From: Amphiduros pacificus
Lineage: Eukaryota > Annelida > Polychaeta > Phyllodocida > Hesionidae
Assembly (NCBI GenBank): GCA_949316495.1
Contig: OX439010.1
Span: 24,309,766 to 24,373,765 of the forward strand
Direction of reading: 5' to 3'
DNA: 64,000 nt
Shown here: in pieces, positions 1 through 33,339 of the stretch
How positions within the stretch are numbered: position 1 is the stretch's first letter
Layout: each line of letters starts with the position of its first letter
Translations under genes and position numbers: made by a program
Notes under the pieces: generated by a model
The model's input: only the letters and a program-made list of their open reading frames with translations
What the model was told of the DNA's origin: nothing
The model's database searches: none

Positions 1-1674
1 ATGAGGATGAAGCCAATGACCTGAGAGTGACCTCTGAGGTTGTTCTTCTCAGTCACGCTATCGGAATCAACACCGCATGGATCAGAGGAAAATCCACATG
101 CATAGAATCTGAACACAGCGAAAATCATACCTGAATTAACATGGAGAATGAGAGTGGAATGAGAGTAAAATAAAAATATAATAAGGTTGAATGACTAGAA
201 TGAGAGTAGAGTAATAGTAGAATGAGAATATGAGGGTAGAATGAGAGTAGAATGAGATTAAAATGAGTAAAATGAGGGTAGAGAGAGCTGGATGAAAATA
301 GAAAGAGAGTAGAATGAGGACAGTATGAGGGTAGAATGAGAGTAGAATGACTGTAGAACAAGGGTCATGGTTTGTGGTTACCATAACTGAAACCAGGTGG
401 CGGATTAACTATTTTCTCATAATTATCGTACATACCTGCTTTGCCTGTTTTAATACTTTTCATTTATTCATATCAAACTACTCCCCTAATTAATAACACT
501 AAAGTTGTTTTATTCAATTACTGAATCTTAAACAAACATACTTTCCATCCAAGAAGGCATAATTGACCCATACAGCTGGTGCAATCAGAGCCCGAGAAAC
601 GATCAGACTGCCGAAGTAGAAACCATTTCTGTAGCCCTGGGCAGTTTCTGGTGTCCTGTACCAGCACCCAGATACCAGTTGCCATGTCATATTGTTTGCA
701 ATCAATCCTGGAAACAGTTGAAACAATGAACAAGCCAACTTGAATCGGACACGTGATAAGAATCTATTCGTGCTTAGTTAAATTATTTCTTGGTGTATTT
801 CTTTTTTAAAATAGGAGGGGAACAAATTTCAGGTATTATTTTTAATTAATAGGACACTCCTATTTGATTGAGCGCTTGCTTCGTGGTTTGCTGTTATTGA
901 TGGGGCCAATAGCCAGTTCATTATAAGGTAGCGATGTGCTCTTGCTCAAATCAGTTTTCCTGAGACAAAATTAAGCGAATTTAGTGACAAATCTGAATAT
1001 CAAACTGTGAATTAACTGTGAACAAGTAACAAACTTCACTCACATTGTAACTTGGTTTACGCTTAACAACTTTTAAAACATTTAAAGCCGCCCTCGACTT
1101 TAAACCTATATCAATTACTTTTATTTGCATTGAAAAGATATAACTTTGATCAGTATGAAATACAAAGACCAAGAAACATGACTACAAACAATACAGAAAC
1201 CACTAAACTTTTCCTAGTTAGAAAGAGCAAACTAAACATACCCAATACAAATAAGGCAACAGATGGCGCCACTACGAATGTAACTGCGTATGTTTTGTTG
1301 TTAGGAAGTTCGCAAGGGCACGTGAACAAAGTCTTTTCATATGTTGTCTCAATCAATAATATTATCACCACCAATATAATGTTTACAAGAGATGTGCTGT
1401 TATCTCTCACGACACTGTAGAGTCTTTCCAAGAAGCCGGGGATAGACAGCGCCACCTTGTTGTCGGTGCAGGAAATAAAGTCCATTTGATCAATGGCATG
1501 ATTCCCGGTGGTGATCCCTGGTCTTAGGGGTGGAATACTGATTTCTTCGAATGAACCTCGTGACCCAATTAGAGGATCTGTGGAAACATAAGTGCTTGAT
1601 CCCAAATTCCTTATTTCTGGTACAACGCTCATCTTATTTGAGTTCAGTGAGTTAAGTTCTGTGCATATCCACAT
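1..1674 (-). CDS. Calcium homeostasis modulator (CALHM)-like channel, 5' part
   Basis: Large-pore, voltage- and calcium-gated ion/ATP channel of the plasma membrane (family knowledge). Three exons join in frame: 1242-1674 (donor GTATGT, phase 1), 542-707 (acceptor TTTCCAG, phase 1 in, phase 2 out) and 1-108 (acceptor GTGTTCAG), open at the window edge. The join reads VALFVLG then LIANNMTWQLVSGC, followed by RALIAPAVWVNYAFLDGK, then FYACGF and later SQVIGFIL. These match CALHM landmarks: the Cys-Pro-Cys motif after the first membrane segment (FTCPCELP), the second membrane segment, the RALIAPxVWVxxxLLDGK block and the SQVxGWxLI block near the last membrane segment. The start is the first Met of the open frame (1674); a later Met at MSVVPEI is also possible. 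The N-terminal tail of about 80 residues is longer than in human CALHMs. Family assignment is firm; the paralogue is not assigned. Confidence 0.85.
131..360. repeat. Simple tandem repeat in CALHM intron
   Basis: Degenerate array of 10-12 bp units of the type AATGAGAGTAG covering most of the intron between the second and third visible CALHM exons. The two open frames that cross it are repeat artefacts. Confidence 0.8.
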
Positions 1675-4600
1675 TTTCTTTTATATTTGTCCTCTTTAAC
1701 TAATATTCTCTACACGTATATTGTTAATATAAATTAATGCTCATTTTATGCCACATCCCATGTCTTCATTTGTGCCTCATACAATTCATGTCAAACTTCT
1801 TCACCTTTCCAATACTTTTCTCACATCTGTCAAATAACTATAAATATTATGATGTGATATCATAACAAATATTATTCTCTCAGTAGATTATAGAGGCAAG
1901 TATAACAATCACATTTTCTGTTATCATACCCATTTGGTCCAAAGGTAGGCTTTGCTGTCATGATAAGAATCTGTATAATATAGGAGTCTGGAGCAAGGTG
2001 TAACCATTCATATCAGCACTATCACCTGATATGAATTGACATTTGAACCAACGGTGACCAGAGATGTTGTCTCTCAGACACTTGTCTTTCCAAGAATCTT
2101 GGGAGAGACAGCAATAGTAGCCATTGGTTCAAATGCATGATAATTCTGCAAGTCTGTAACCTATTCATATAAATACCAATATTGACCTTGTGAATGTGTA
2201 TGGTCCTTGTTTTTTTGTTTGGGGCTTTACATCACTTTCAACATGAATTTAGTCATTTCGTGATGAGATCTACTTGTAGCAGATATAGTGCTGCCTCACA
2301 GAATTGTCCTTGACTTGACATCCCACCAGTCACAGATTTACAAGCAAAACCAGGTAACCCTTTAGGCATTGGCCTCAGCTCATACGTAAAGTTGTAACAT
2401 GAATTTTTTCCAGATTCATTCACAGTACACATGCAAAGGTTGTATGATGGAGGTCTTGTTTTCATGTCGACAAGATTGAGACGAGACCGTGAACAAATTA
2501 AGTTTTGTCATTTACCCATCAAGTATTGGCAAAATGTCAGATTCATAAAAAAAAATTATCTCTTAGGAGATGGAACTGCCAAATGAAATGTCAGCTGGTT
2601 TGAATCCTAATCTTTGAAAACATTTTAATCCAGTTGATAGAACAATTTGTCAGATAACTTTTAGACCAGAGGTTATTCTATTTGTCAGAAATCTTATTTA
2701 AATTCAAAGTACTTTTTATATTTTTGCGAGATCTACTTCAAATTATCAACTCAATTATTTGCTGAAGGATGGGACCACCCTGAAAACTGAGCTTCCAAAC
2801 TGATACTGTTTTAATGTGAGTTGTTAATGGCACACCAGTGGACAAATTGCCTTTAGACAATAGTGAAATCAAAATCATTTGGTGGTGAAATTGTGCTTTA
2901 TTAAAGAGCTGTGGTACATCTGTACATGAATATTGACCTCAATATAACAGTCTCCTAATTTGTGAGTTGAAATGTTCCATACACAACACTGGTAATTCAA
3001 CCACAAACGATAATATCAATATTACAAGGATAGACAAACCAAGATTAGTTCAGAGTTATAGCCGACGACAACTGAATTGCTGACGACAACAGATCTGCAG
3101 TTCCATTTTTAACGCCTTTGAAGTACATCTGTACTCTGGAAAATATTCATATCAGGTCATTCTCTGACACCTGCATGTACCAACAAGGTCAAATGATGTG
3201 ATAAACTTTGGAAACCAACTGATAATCTGAGACACAGCTCTGTTGTCGTCTGCAGTTGGGTTGCAGTCAGCTGTATATATATATATATATCCACTTCTAA
3301 GATCTGTCATTTATACAATGGAATACATAGGATACCTTTGATATAATCAATTCCAATGTCACAACTCTTCAGCCTCACACATTTTCAGCACAAGTATTAT
3401 GAGAACAGTACAAAACTGCATGCACTGTCAGATCTGTTATGAGCATAATTTACATCAAGAACGCTGTGACATTATAAACCATACAATAGAAGGCCGTAGC
3501 CTTTACAAGGACATATCAAACAAATATTAATAAACATGATAAACAAAGATTCATCATTATCTTGTCTAACTTTGTAGCTATCACTATACAATAAGGACCG
3601 ATTGCGGCAAGTAATGATACAGTAATGAAAAGGTGTGCCTCTCTCTTCATTTAACATATTAAACCCTTATATAAATATGACTGACTTCAATAGCATGGCA
3701 CTTATATGCCACTAATGATAAGTAATAATTTGTCCTGGGAAGCCCACAAGCTACCAGTCTTGAGGACTCCAGCAGACTGCCAACTTCCAGTCTTGGAAGA
3801 TCTCAAAGCCACCCACCGATATTGTGCACCGAGTTGGCCTTCAACACACAGGGCTGGCAGCTCTTAATGGCTGATAAGCTGTCCTGCCGACCTTGTTTGT
3901 CGGGCAGATATGGGTTCGTGCAGACATCAGCAGGCTAACAGCTACATATTCACATCCCAACAGCCAAATAAGGTCAAATAGTGAGGTAAGAGGGATTCCA
4001 GCAGTCTACAAGCTACTGGTCTGTGCATCTAGGAGAAACCTCCTTAAACGTACCCAGTTCACCACTTAAAGAACTTATCTAAATGGAACACACAGACTTC
4101 ATCATGCCTCTCTCCCCAGTAACATACATAAAATGTTATCTTCATAATAATCTGTACAACTAGAATAGGGGCCACTGTTTTTTTTGTCTCAGTGTAACCA
4201 GTTTGCGCTCACTCATTCAAACAATGATACAAAACGTCTTACTGGACAATAGCAATGTTTTTATTCCCGATCTTGAAGCAGATTCACTCCACCCAGAGAC
4301 AAAAGGCAATAGCTGGCAGGCATTCATATAAGTCGGCACTGCCTTCTGCCATTGAATGGCCAATCCACTGAGGCACGTACACATTATTTCTGACCTCAAT
4401 GCAGTCTCAAACTACAGAGACATAGAATCACAAGGTTTTCAACCAATATTTGCATCCCCATACCAAGAATGGAGTTTTCCAACAAGTCCAAACACTTGTT
4501 GTCATCACAAAGTAAACTTGTCTTAAATATCATTTCATTATCTACACTAACAAGAGAAATGTTTACACTATCTGAAACATAAATCGCAGGACAATACAAG

Positions 4601-5154
4601 ACCATGGAAAATGTTTGACTATTAATTCGCCTCTCCTGTAGGCATTCTTATACACATATTCTCAAACTCTTTGCCCGCCGACTTTCACACGAGCTTAAGC
4701 TTTACATATCTTCATCATATGACAAATGCAGGCAGCAAATTACAGCGAAGCTCGTGATTGGACGCAGCTCTAGGTAAATCAGTGCTTTGTTCCAGAGGAC
4801 ATCAGCTCATCTAACGGAGAAAGCACAAGTAATGCCACTGGTATTATGATTGTTGATAATGTCATTATCTTAATGAGCGTGGCGGAATACAAAGTCGTGA
4901 TCACAGTCCTGTATACTCTGTAGAATAATAGCAATGTGGTGCGCGGGCAGGGCAGGGCAGTTCCTCCCGACTCACACAACCGGTCCACGCTCAAAATCTA
5001 CATCAAACTTTGGTATTGTCACTATACCTAGAAAGCCACTACAGCAAAGTACTACATCAGCAATGTTTTGTCTTTCTGAACACAAGTTATGCAAAGTGCA
5101 CATTAGAAGCTGCACCACTGTCCTCCTCCTCCTCCTCCTCCTCTTCCCTGACAT
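1675..5154. other. Intergenic / probable ZFR 3' untranslated region
   Basis: No recognisable protein domain. The ZFR 3' UTR should run leftwards from 5154. Candidate minus-strand polyadenylation signals (AATAAA, seen as TTTATT on plus) lie at 4260-4265 and 2897-2902. A (TA)n microsatellite sits near 3275-3290. Two copies of a GACGACAACAG-type motif in opposite orientation (about 3062-3100 and 3238-3262) may mark a small inverted-repeat element. A 70-codon Cys-containing frame at 2253-2465 (minus) is listed separately. Confidence 0.5.
2253..2465 (-). CDS. Unidentified small Cys-containing open frame
   Basis: A 70-codon frame begins MKTRPPSYNLCMC and contains six cysteines and two N-glycosylation sequons (NES, NFT). 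Its composition looks more like an extracellular domain than a chance frame in this AT-rich DNA. No signal peptide, clear splice acceptor or known family is visible. It lies on the same strand as ZFR and CALHM, between them. It could be a lone exon of an unlisted gene, a pseudogene fragment or chance. Confidence 0.2.
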   Translation of the reverse strand: MKTRPPSYNLCMCTVNESGKNSCYNFTYELRPMPKGLPGFACKSVTGGMSSQGQFCEAALYLLQVDLITK

Positions 5155-26836
<21,682 letters not shown>

Positions 26837-29800
26837 CTAGTTCAAAATACAATAAATACTCTTACACCAACGCCACAACTTCTCCCTTCTTAACTTCTCC
26901 ACAATTTTTAAAAACCCATTTCAAGTATAATAGATTTATCAAATTGGAACCTGTTAATATTGTCAAGTAAAACTGCCCATCACCCAAAGTCTATGCCTGA
27001 CCTGTGGTAATAAAACAGAACTTAACAGATTGTAGCCATATGGAATATTAATATGATTGAACGTTAACATAAACACCACTACCTTCACAGAATCTCTCCA
27101 ACTTATATTGCAATTTATGTTGAAACAACTGCGATGGTTTGCCAGGTTTGGTCTCAATTAATTTGAAACATGTACCTGTATTTAAATGCCCACACAGAAA
27201 GGTCCAGTTTTTTCAAACAGAAACAATTTGTCAACATAAAGGTCTAAGGTGTTGTACTAAATAATACAGAAAAAAGCTACATTTTAGACGACATTTTTGT
27301 GTTAATATTAAAATTTTCTTCTCTCACAAACCCAACATCGATGAGTCATTTCAAAGAATGTATTTTATCTGCAGGTCCTGGTCTTTTCCTTTATTGTGGG
27401 AGAGATTTGAGTGAAGATATTGGTCATCATTACATGGTGTGCATACATTCCATGTCTGAACAAATTCAGTGAGCAGTATAATACATTTGTTTTCAATGAA
27501 TTTGTTCTGTGCTGCACATTATCAGTAAAGTTGTAGAAAAAGAAATAATTTCATTTTCACTGCAATTTTTTACATTCAAATCTAGTCTTTCAGATTGGTT
27601 AAAATACCAAATTTGAATTTATTTTGTGAAAATGAAATAATTTCTTTGTTTCTCAGACTAATATTTTTTTTGCAAATCAAATACACAAACATAAAACCAT
27701 TAAAAATATCAGCTTCTTGATTGGGAAAGCAAGTTGGCACTTGATTTGCCACAAATCATAAATCTAGAGTTCAATCTTAAATCATTAAACTTATAACATA
27801 AAAAAACTTATCAGGCATAACTTTTGGCATTTAAAAACTCCAGAGCACAAACAGGGTCAGTATATATATTTTCCCATTTTCTGCATCAGCTTTTTCATGT
27901 TCTTTTTGTTGATTTAAAAGGTAACCCATGGCAAGAGATTATGATACTACAAGCAATAAAACTGTAATGCATATTGTAAAATCTTATTATCAATTTTTTT
28001 TTAAATTTTGGCAGCTTCATCTCTTGAGGTTAAAAAAGATGTTGTTCAAACTTGATTACCAAATATCTGGATGACAATAAGATAAATTGTATTCTATATT
28101 CAAAGTAATTACTTTTTTGCTGTATCTGAAATGAGTTATTTCATAAAATAACAATTTGCATCACAGTTAGGAGATGGTTTCTGAATTTATGCCCATGAGG
28201 CCAAAAGTGTCTCTCATATCAGAGCAGGCATTTAAACAAGGAAATCATCTCACATTAGAATTTCATTTCCTTGACAAAATACCTTATCTCATCATCATAA
28301 ATAAATAAATGATTGTCAAAATAATTTTAGGAGAAACATTTTTTGCCTTCCAATGGTAAAATACTGAAAATAAACAAATGTCATGAATAAATAAATAACA
28401 AACATTCATATTTTCATTCAATTAAAATTAATCCAGAAACCTATGATTTTACTTTTACACTTCAGCAGTATGAACAACATAGTCAAGATATTTTCTTTGA
28501 TTTAAATGCATATTATCTGAACATGACAGTCAATATCTGTCGTTTTTTATGTTTAATTCTTCATACTCTGATGTGTAATATACACTGAAAGTAACAAAAA
28601 TCTGGCAATTCTACAGGCAGAATTGTTAGATATATTGGTTCAGTTTAGGAAATTTTAAAAGGATGTAAAAATATGACTTCTTCAGATTTTATTTATCACC
28701 CGACAATCAATTTCAATAACAGACATTCAATTTTTTAGTGGGATTGGCAGCCATTAAAAATATTCTTAATTTGAAGGTATCATATTTGGCGCATTAAATA
28801 TATTAAAAGTAAATATTGCATTCTGACAGTGTTGCCATAGTTACTGACAGCAGAGATATTGCAAGAAGAAAGCATTGATGTGACTTTTTTTCTCCTTATA
28901 TACTAAAACTGATTAGACAATTTGAATTTAAATGAGACAATATTGTATGCAATTTCCTAGCAAACTGGTGGGTGTGAAGCAATTGAAGAACACAGCAAAT
29001 TATGTTAAAACTCATATGGGTCAATTGTCTCCTCAGACATGGATCAGAATGAGACATTTGTGACTTTGCTGTGCCATTGTCTCATGTCTCCCCCCAAACA
29101 AGATCCCTGCTGACAGTCTATTTATATCCTTAAAAAATTTCCGGTGTCTATATGGTCAATACACATTCATGAATATACAATGGTAACTGCAGAAGTGAAC
29201 AAAATATGGACACCATATAAATAGGCAAAACAGATTTCTCTTCTTCTGAAATTGATAGTTCTTGCAAATATCAACAAAAATGCAATCATTAAGAATCAAA
29301 TTCAATATATTTGATAGATTTAAATGTAAAATTCACATACAAATCTGTAATGCATACTTATAAAATTATATGTAATACAATACATATAAATCTTAGTAAT
29401 TAATGCAAACTGCAAGTCTAACAAACCTTAGTGTAAATAGAACTACATAGAGCAACTATGGTAAGATCTTATATCTAGCAGGGTAGTACAGGCCATCCAT
29501 TACTTTCTTAAATTTCAATATTTTGTCAATTGTTAAAGTTACTACCATTCAGCTTTATTTTATATAAAGAAAAAAAAACATTTTGTATAACTTTTTTTAA
29601 GCAACCATCTTTGCCTCCTTGAATTTGTTTCTTTCATACTATGCATGCTTTGATATTATTTCACAAAACAAACAGCAATTGTTTTCTTATATATTCTCCA
29701 TATGCTTCAGTGGAGATGAAGTGACAAGAACTGAAACAATCTTTGATGTAGTACAAATCATCATATCGCCCCATTGCTCCAATGGGATGGGAGCAAAATC

Positions 29801-30300
29801 CTTCAGCAAGAATTGTGAAAAGGCTTCAAATTTGCTGTGTCAAATGTCAAAATATTCATGTCTTTTTCCACAGTAAAATGCATATCCATTTCAGAAAAAT
29901 CTTTGTGCAGGTTCATAATTCTGATAAATCTACATGGTGAGTTTGGGGCTTGCTGTTGCTCACTGCACCTGGATGGTGCCCATTGAATTACTGTGCCTCT
30001 TAAATGTTATGTAATTTGTTGTGATCAGATAGAAACGATGTCAAAAGATTTATAACCAAAATTCATTTCCAAAATAGAATTCATGTTAACATAATGAAAA
30101 TCATGAATGTTTACCCCTTTTTTCCTGTTATAATGCATGATCAAGGTCAATTTATATTTGACCAATTTCAAAATTCACTTTGTTCTTTTGTTTGGTAAAT
30201 TTTGAAAAATCAGACTATAATCATTTTGATTTATTGCTAAATATACATGCATTTGTCATGGCATTTATTTTCAGTTTCACGCTGGGGGGAATCCGCTGTC
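26837..30300. other. Probable long first ZFR intron(s)
   Basis: AT-rich, with T runs and short ORFs lacking domain similarity. The N-terminal ZFR exon or exons should lie here or in 30.3-30.9 kb. The only phase-compatible candidate noticed is 29964-29983 on the minus strand (ATGGGCACCATCC.. before GTGAGC). Nothing else was recognised. Confidence 0.35.
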
Positions 30301-31020
30301 AAATGGGTGAGAGAATAAACTTTCTAGCATTTCATTTTTTTGTGTATTTTGGCTGACAGCTTCAGAAGGGCAGCTGGCACCTGGATCGAGCCTTTGGAAA
30401 GCATCGCAAATCTATATTTATTCTTTGATTAAATTCCCACAAATACAAGGAATGTTTGTCTCAATGTCATCCTGACGGTTCAACCAGTGTCTAAAGAGGC
30501 TATATGCTGACGTTTTGGTTCCGATCTCCAATCTTATCTAGCGGAAATCGAAACTTTATTTTTGTCTACACAACTGCGAATGACGCGATGGGAAGGCATG
30601 ACAAAGTCGGCCATGATGGAATTTGCCGGTGATTTGCTTTCACGTCTGGGTCTATTATACTTGAAATTCAACGTGAATCCGACACCCTTTGAAACTAGAT
30701 TGAGTCTACGGAATATTATGAATCGTTCACACTTATCTATCTTACCTATATTGCGTCCCACCGTGTGTAAAACCAAAATAATTATTGGCAGCCATCGTCG
30801 TGGATCTGTCTGTCTGATGGAAAATACCCACGTGACGATTTGCATATCCGAGTTTTCCCGAACTTTATTTGCATATCTGAAATTTCATGATAAGATATAA
30901 TCACTGAAAATTATTTCACATTTTATCAAAATAATGAAGAAATTTGCTGAAATATTCATATTTTATCGAAATGTAAAAAAGAAATCAGAAAATCACGAAG
31001 CGTTGGTGTGAGCGATAAAA
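30300..31020. promoter_or_regulatory. Possible divergent promoter region
   Basis: This stretch is richer in CpG than its flanks (for example GACGCGATGGG, CATCGTCGTGG, CCCACGTGACG). It lies between the minus-strand ZFR gene and the plus-strand exons at 31.0-31.3 kb. A minus-strand ATGGCCGACTTTG near 30615 has a good start context but no clear link to ZFR. The promoter role is inferred from position and composition only. Confidence 0.35.
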
Positions 31021-31021
31021 T

Positions 31022-31290
31022 AAGGATTACAGAATACGAATTCGATGCTTGTCAAAAACTCATGAAAATAGCTCTAGAACAACTCGAGACCATAATCGGA
31101 GAAACTGGTATGTATCAACTGACTTAATTTGATTGCTAAAGTCAACGTTTTTACGTTAGTACCTTCGTTTTATGGACTTCTTTGCACAGCTGAATTGAAG
31201 TCGGTAACAAAAGTCAAAACTGCACTGAGACTGAGGCCAGAAAGTGAGAGGGAACTGTCACTGTCAGTCACTCATTACTTGTCAGATAAG
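31022..31290 (+). CDS. Unidentified spliced gene, two candidate 5' exons
   Basis: The first exon ends at 31107 (ACTG/GTATGT) and reads ..EYEFDACQKLMKIALEQL, then ETIIGET. The second, 31190-31290, has acceptor TTTGCACAG and donor AAG/GTATGA, and reads ELKSVTKVKTALRLRPESER, then ELSLSVTHYLSDK. Phases agree (1, then 0). The start may be the Met of MKIALEQL (31063), or the exon may begin further up behind TTACAG. The helical, charged sequence is unlike chance frames here, but no family is recognised. A further phase-0 candidate exon lies at 36946-37004. Downstream exons may have been lost behind the transposons that follow. Confidence 0.4.
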
Positions 31291-31503
31291 GTATGATTGA
31301 TAATGTCGTTGTCAATACGATTGATATTGTCACTGCAGTGGCTAAGCTGGAGAGGATCAGTGTAGTCACTGCCTGCTGGCAACCCGGGGCTGGCAAATTC
31401 ATTGACCATTTTTGTAGGGCTAACATTAACAACCGTCAATTTCGCGCATTTTGGTCTTTGTCAGTCATTATATTATCCAACAAAACATGGCCATAAGATT
31501 ATA

Positions 31504-32576
31504 CAGTGACCGGCAACTGTCCGAAACCAGCAGATTAAACTCGGACATTTTTAACTCGGTCAAATATCGAGTAAAACTGTTCTGTACTAATTGCAATTGA
31601 GCTGAATATAGCATAGAGAACCGCATTAGACCGGACTCAAGATATCTGCAACCGCAGATCCAGACCCGTATTCCGTAGATGTAGATGTAGATGTAGATTA
31701 GCTTCCAGCCTCTCACAGCCCGTGCACGTGTCTACAAAAGGGCTATGAAAAAAATTCAGATCACTTTGGTGCCCGGAAGTAATTGGTAGCTCAAGGAGTT
31801 ATATAACGTCACAATACATTTTCACGTGAGGTCAATCAAAACAATACCCACAACATTCAAATTTTTTTCAACTCACCAATCAAGATTTAGCATGCACGTG
31901 AGAAGACTGACTTCCGGGCACAAAAGTGATCTTAATTTTCTGCAGCCAAGAAAGTTGATAAAAACAGGGAATATATTTAATATTTTGGAATATTTTTCTC
32001 TGGAATTGTTTTATCTTTGTATTTTGCATCTGCTGTCTAAAGCACACCATTCACAATGCTCTGTATACTCTACGGTGGGAGATTCCTGAAAAACTTGTTT
32101 CATCTCTTGAAGTACATCATATTTGTGTTACGTAATCGCCTCGTGCATGCACGTGCCATCTATTGACATGACGTCATTGACTAACACGTGCAGTGAGAAA
32201 AAAAACTGATGCGGTTCTCTTTGGAATATAGTGCCTCACACATCATCTTGTTATTCCTATTCCTTTCAAAACGTTCAAAGTGTTTATTTGTTTTCACGGC
32301 ACGACTGATTGAGTCACTGTCAAATGACGTCAGAAGTGGTGACGTAACCAACATCAGCATATAACTCAATGTGAACTCGGACAGTTTGCCGGTTTGCTGA
32401 ATGCATGAAAATAATGCTCTTTCTGTTAATATTGAACGGGTATCATTAAAACTCCACAGACCGTTAAAGTCGAAGATCTTCTTTCGATGTGAGCAGTTTT
32501 TACACAGTTTTTAAAGGTTTTGTGAAAATCGGGAGTGAAAAACATGAAAGTGTCCGGATTTGGCTGCCGGTCACTG
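31504..32576. mobile_element. TA-flanked Tc1/mariner-like element, 1.07 kb
   Basis: The left end CAGTGACCGGCA (31504) and right end TGCCGGTCACTG (32576) are inverted copies, each flanked by TA (31502-31503, 32577-32578). A second inverted copy of the subterminal CCGGCAA(A)CTGTCCGA lies at about 32375-32395. No transposase frame is visible although the length would suit one, so it is non-autonomous or decayed. It also holds a (GTAGAT)n run near 31675 and an inner inverted repeat (about 31752-31785 with 31908-31942, TCACTTT.GTGCCCGGAAGT). Confidence 0.75.
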
Positions 32577-33012
32577 TATGTGTGCTAAAGTGGGGTATAC
32601 CCACCAGCAACAATTGACATTAATTAATTTTACAAAGTGATGATCGAAAATTAAAGTCACAACTTTGTGCATACGATCTTAGCCTTTGCGCACTGATCTT
32701 TCTTCTTTCCCAAAAGATGAAAATAAGTATATTGATCATCTGACTTACATATTTGAAGAGAGGAGCCCAATACCTAAATTTTGAGTTGTCAGTGAAAAAT
32801 ATCGGCCAAAGATTGACAGAGCAGCACCTCTGTTTATGTTTTTGTGAGAAGCTGGTATACTCATGCACGTGCACATTGTGACGCAATCGGGATCAATGGG
32901 TGCAATTTTCATAACAATTTAGTTTTACCATTCATATAAACATTTCTATGTCAAAAACTCCATTGTTTCATTTGTTTCCCGTATACAATACAATTTCATA
33001 ATTATCAGCCAA

Positions 33013-33145
33013 TCCTATGGTTGCGTGAATCCTATGGTTGTTAGCTCTAACACAGTGATGGATGGTTCCTTTTTTGACAGCCATTGGCATTGCCGACAAA
33101 AAGGAACCATCTGTGTTATTCTCTGATCGGTACAGTCATAGGGAA
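33013..33145. repeat. Inverted-repeat (hairpin) element
   Basis: The arms CCTATGGTT..AACACAG..ATGGTTCCTTTTT and AAAAAGGAACCATCTGTGTT..TCATAGG enclose about 20 nt (GACAGCCATTGGC..). The total of about 130 bp suggests a short foldback element. Confidence 0.6.
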
Positions 33146-33339
33146 TGTGTAGTCATACCATCATGTGGGTTGTAATTTTTTTTTTCTGTGGTCATTATTG
33201 TTCAAACAACTGACGCCACTGTGTAGAGCTCATCATGTACATGTAATAAATTTGCATGTGCAAGTGTATAAATACATAATTATAACATGTAAACAAAGAA
33301 AAAGAAGTGTGTGATGACAAAAAGTTCAAGATAACAATG

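Noticed and set aside
30562-30900. 112-codon plus-strand frame MSTQLRMTRWEGMTK..
   Set aside because: No domain, no splice support, and it overlaps the presumed promoter zone between divergent genes; may be chance.
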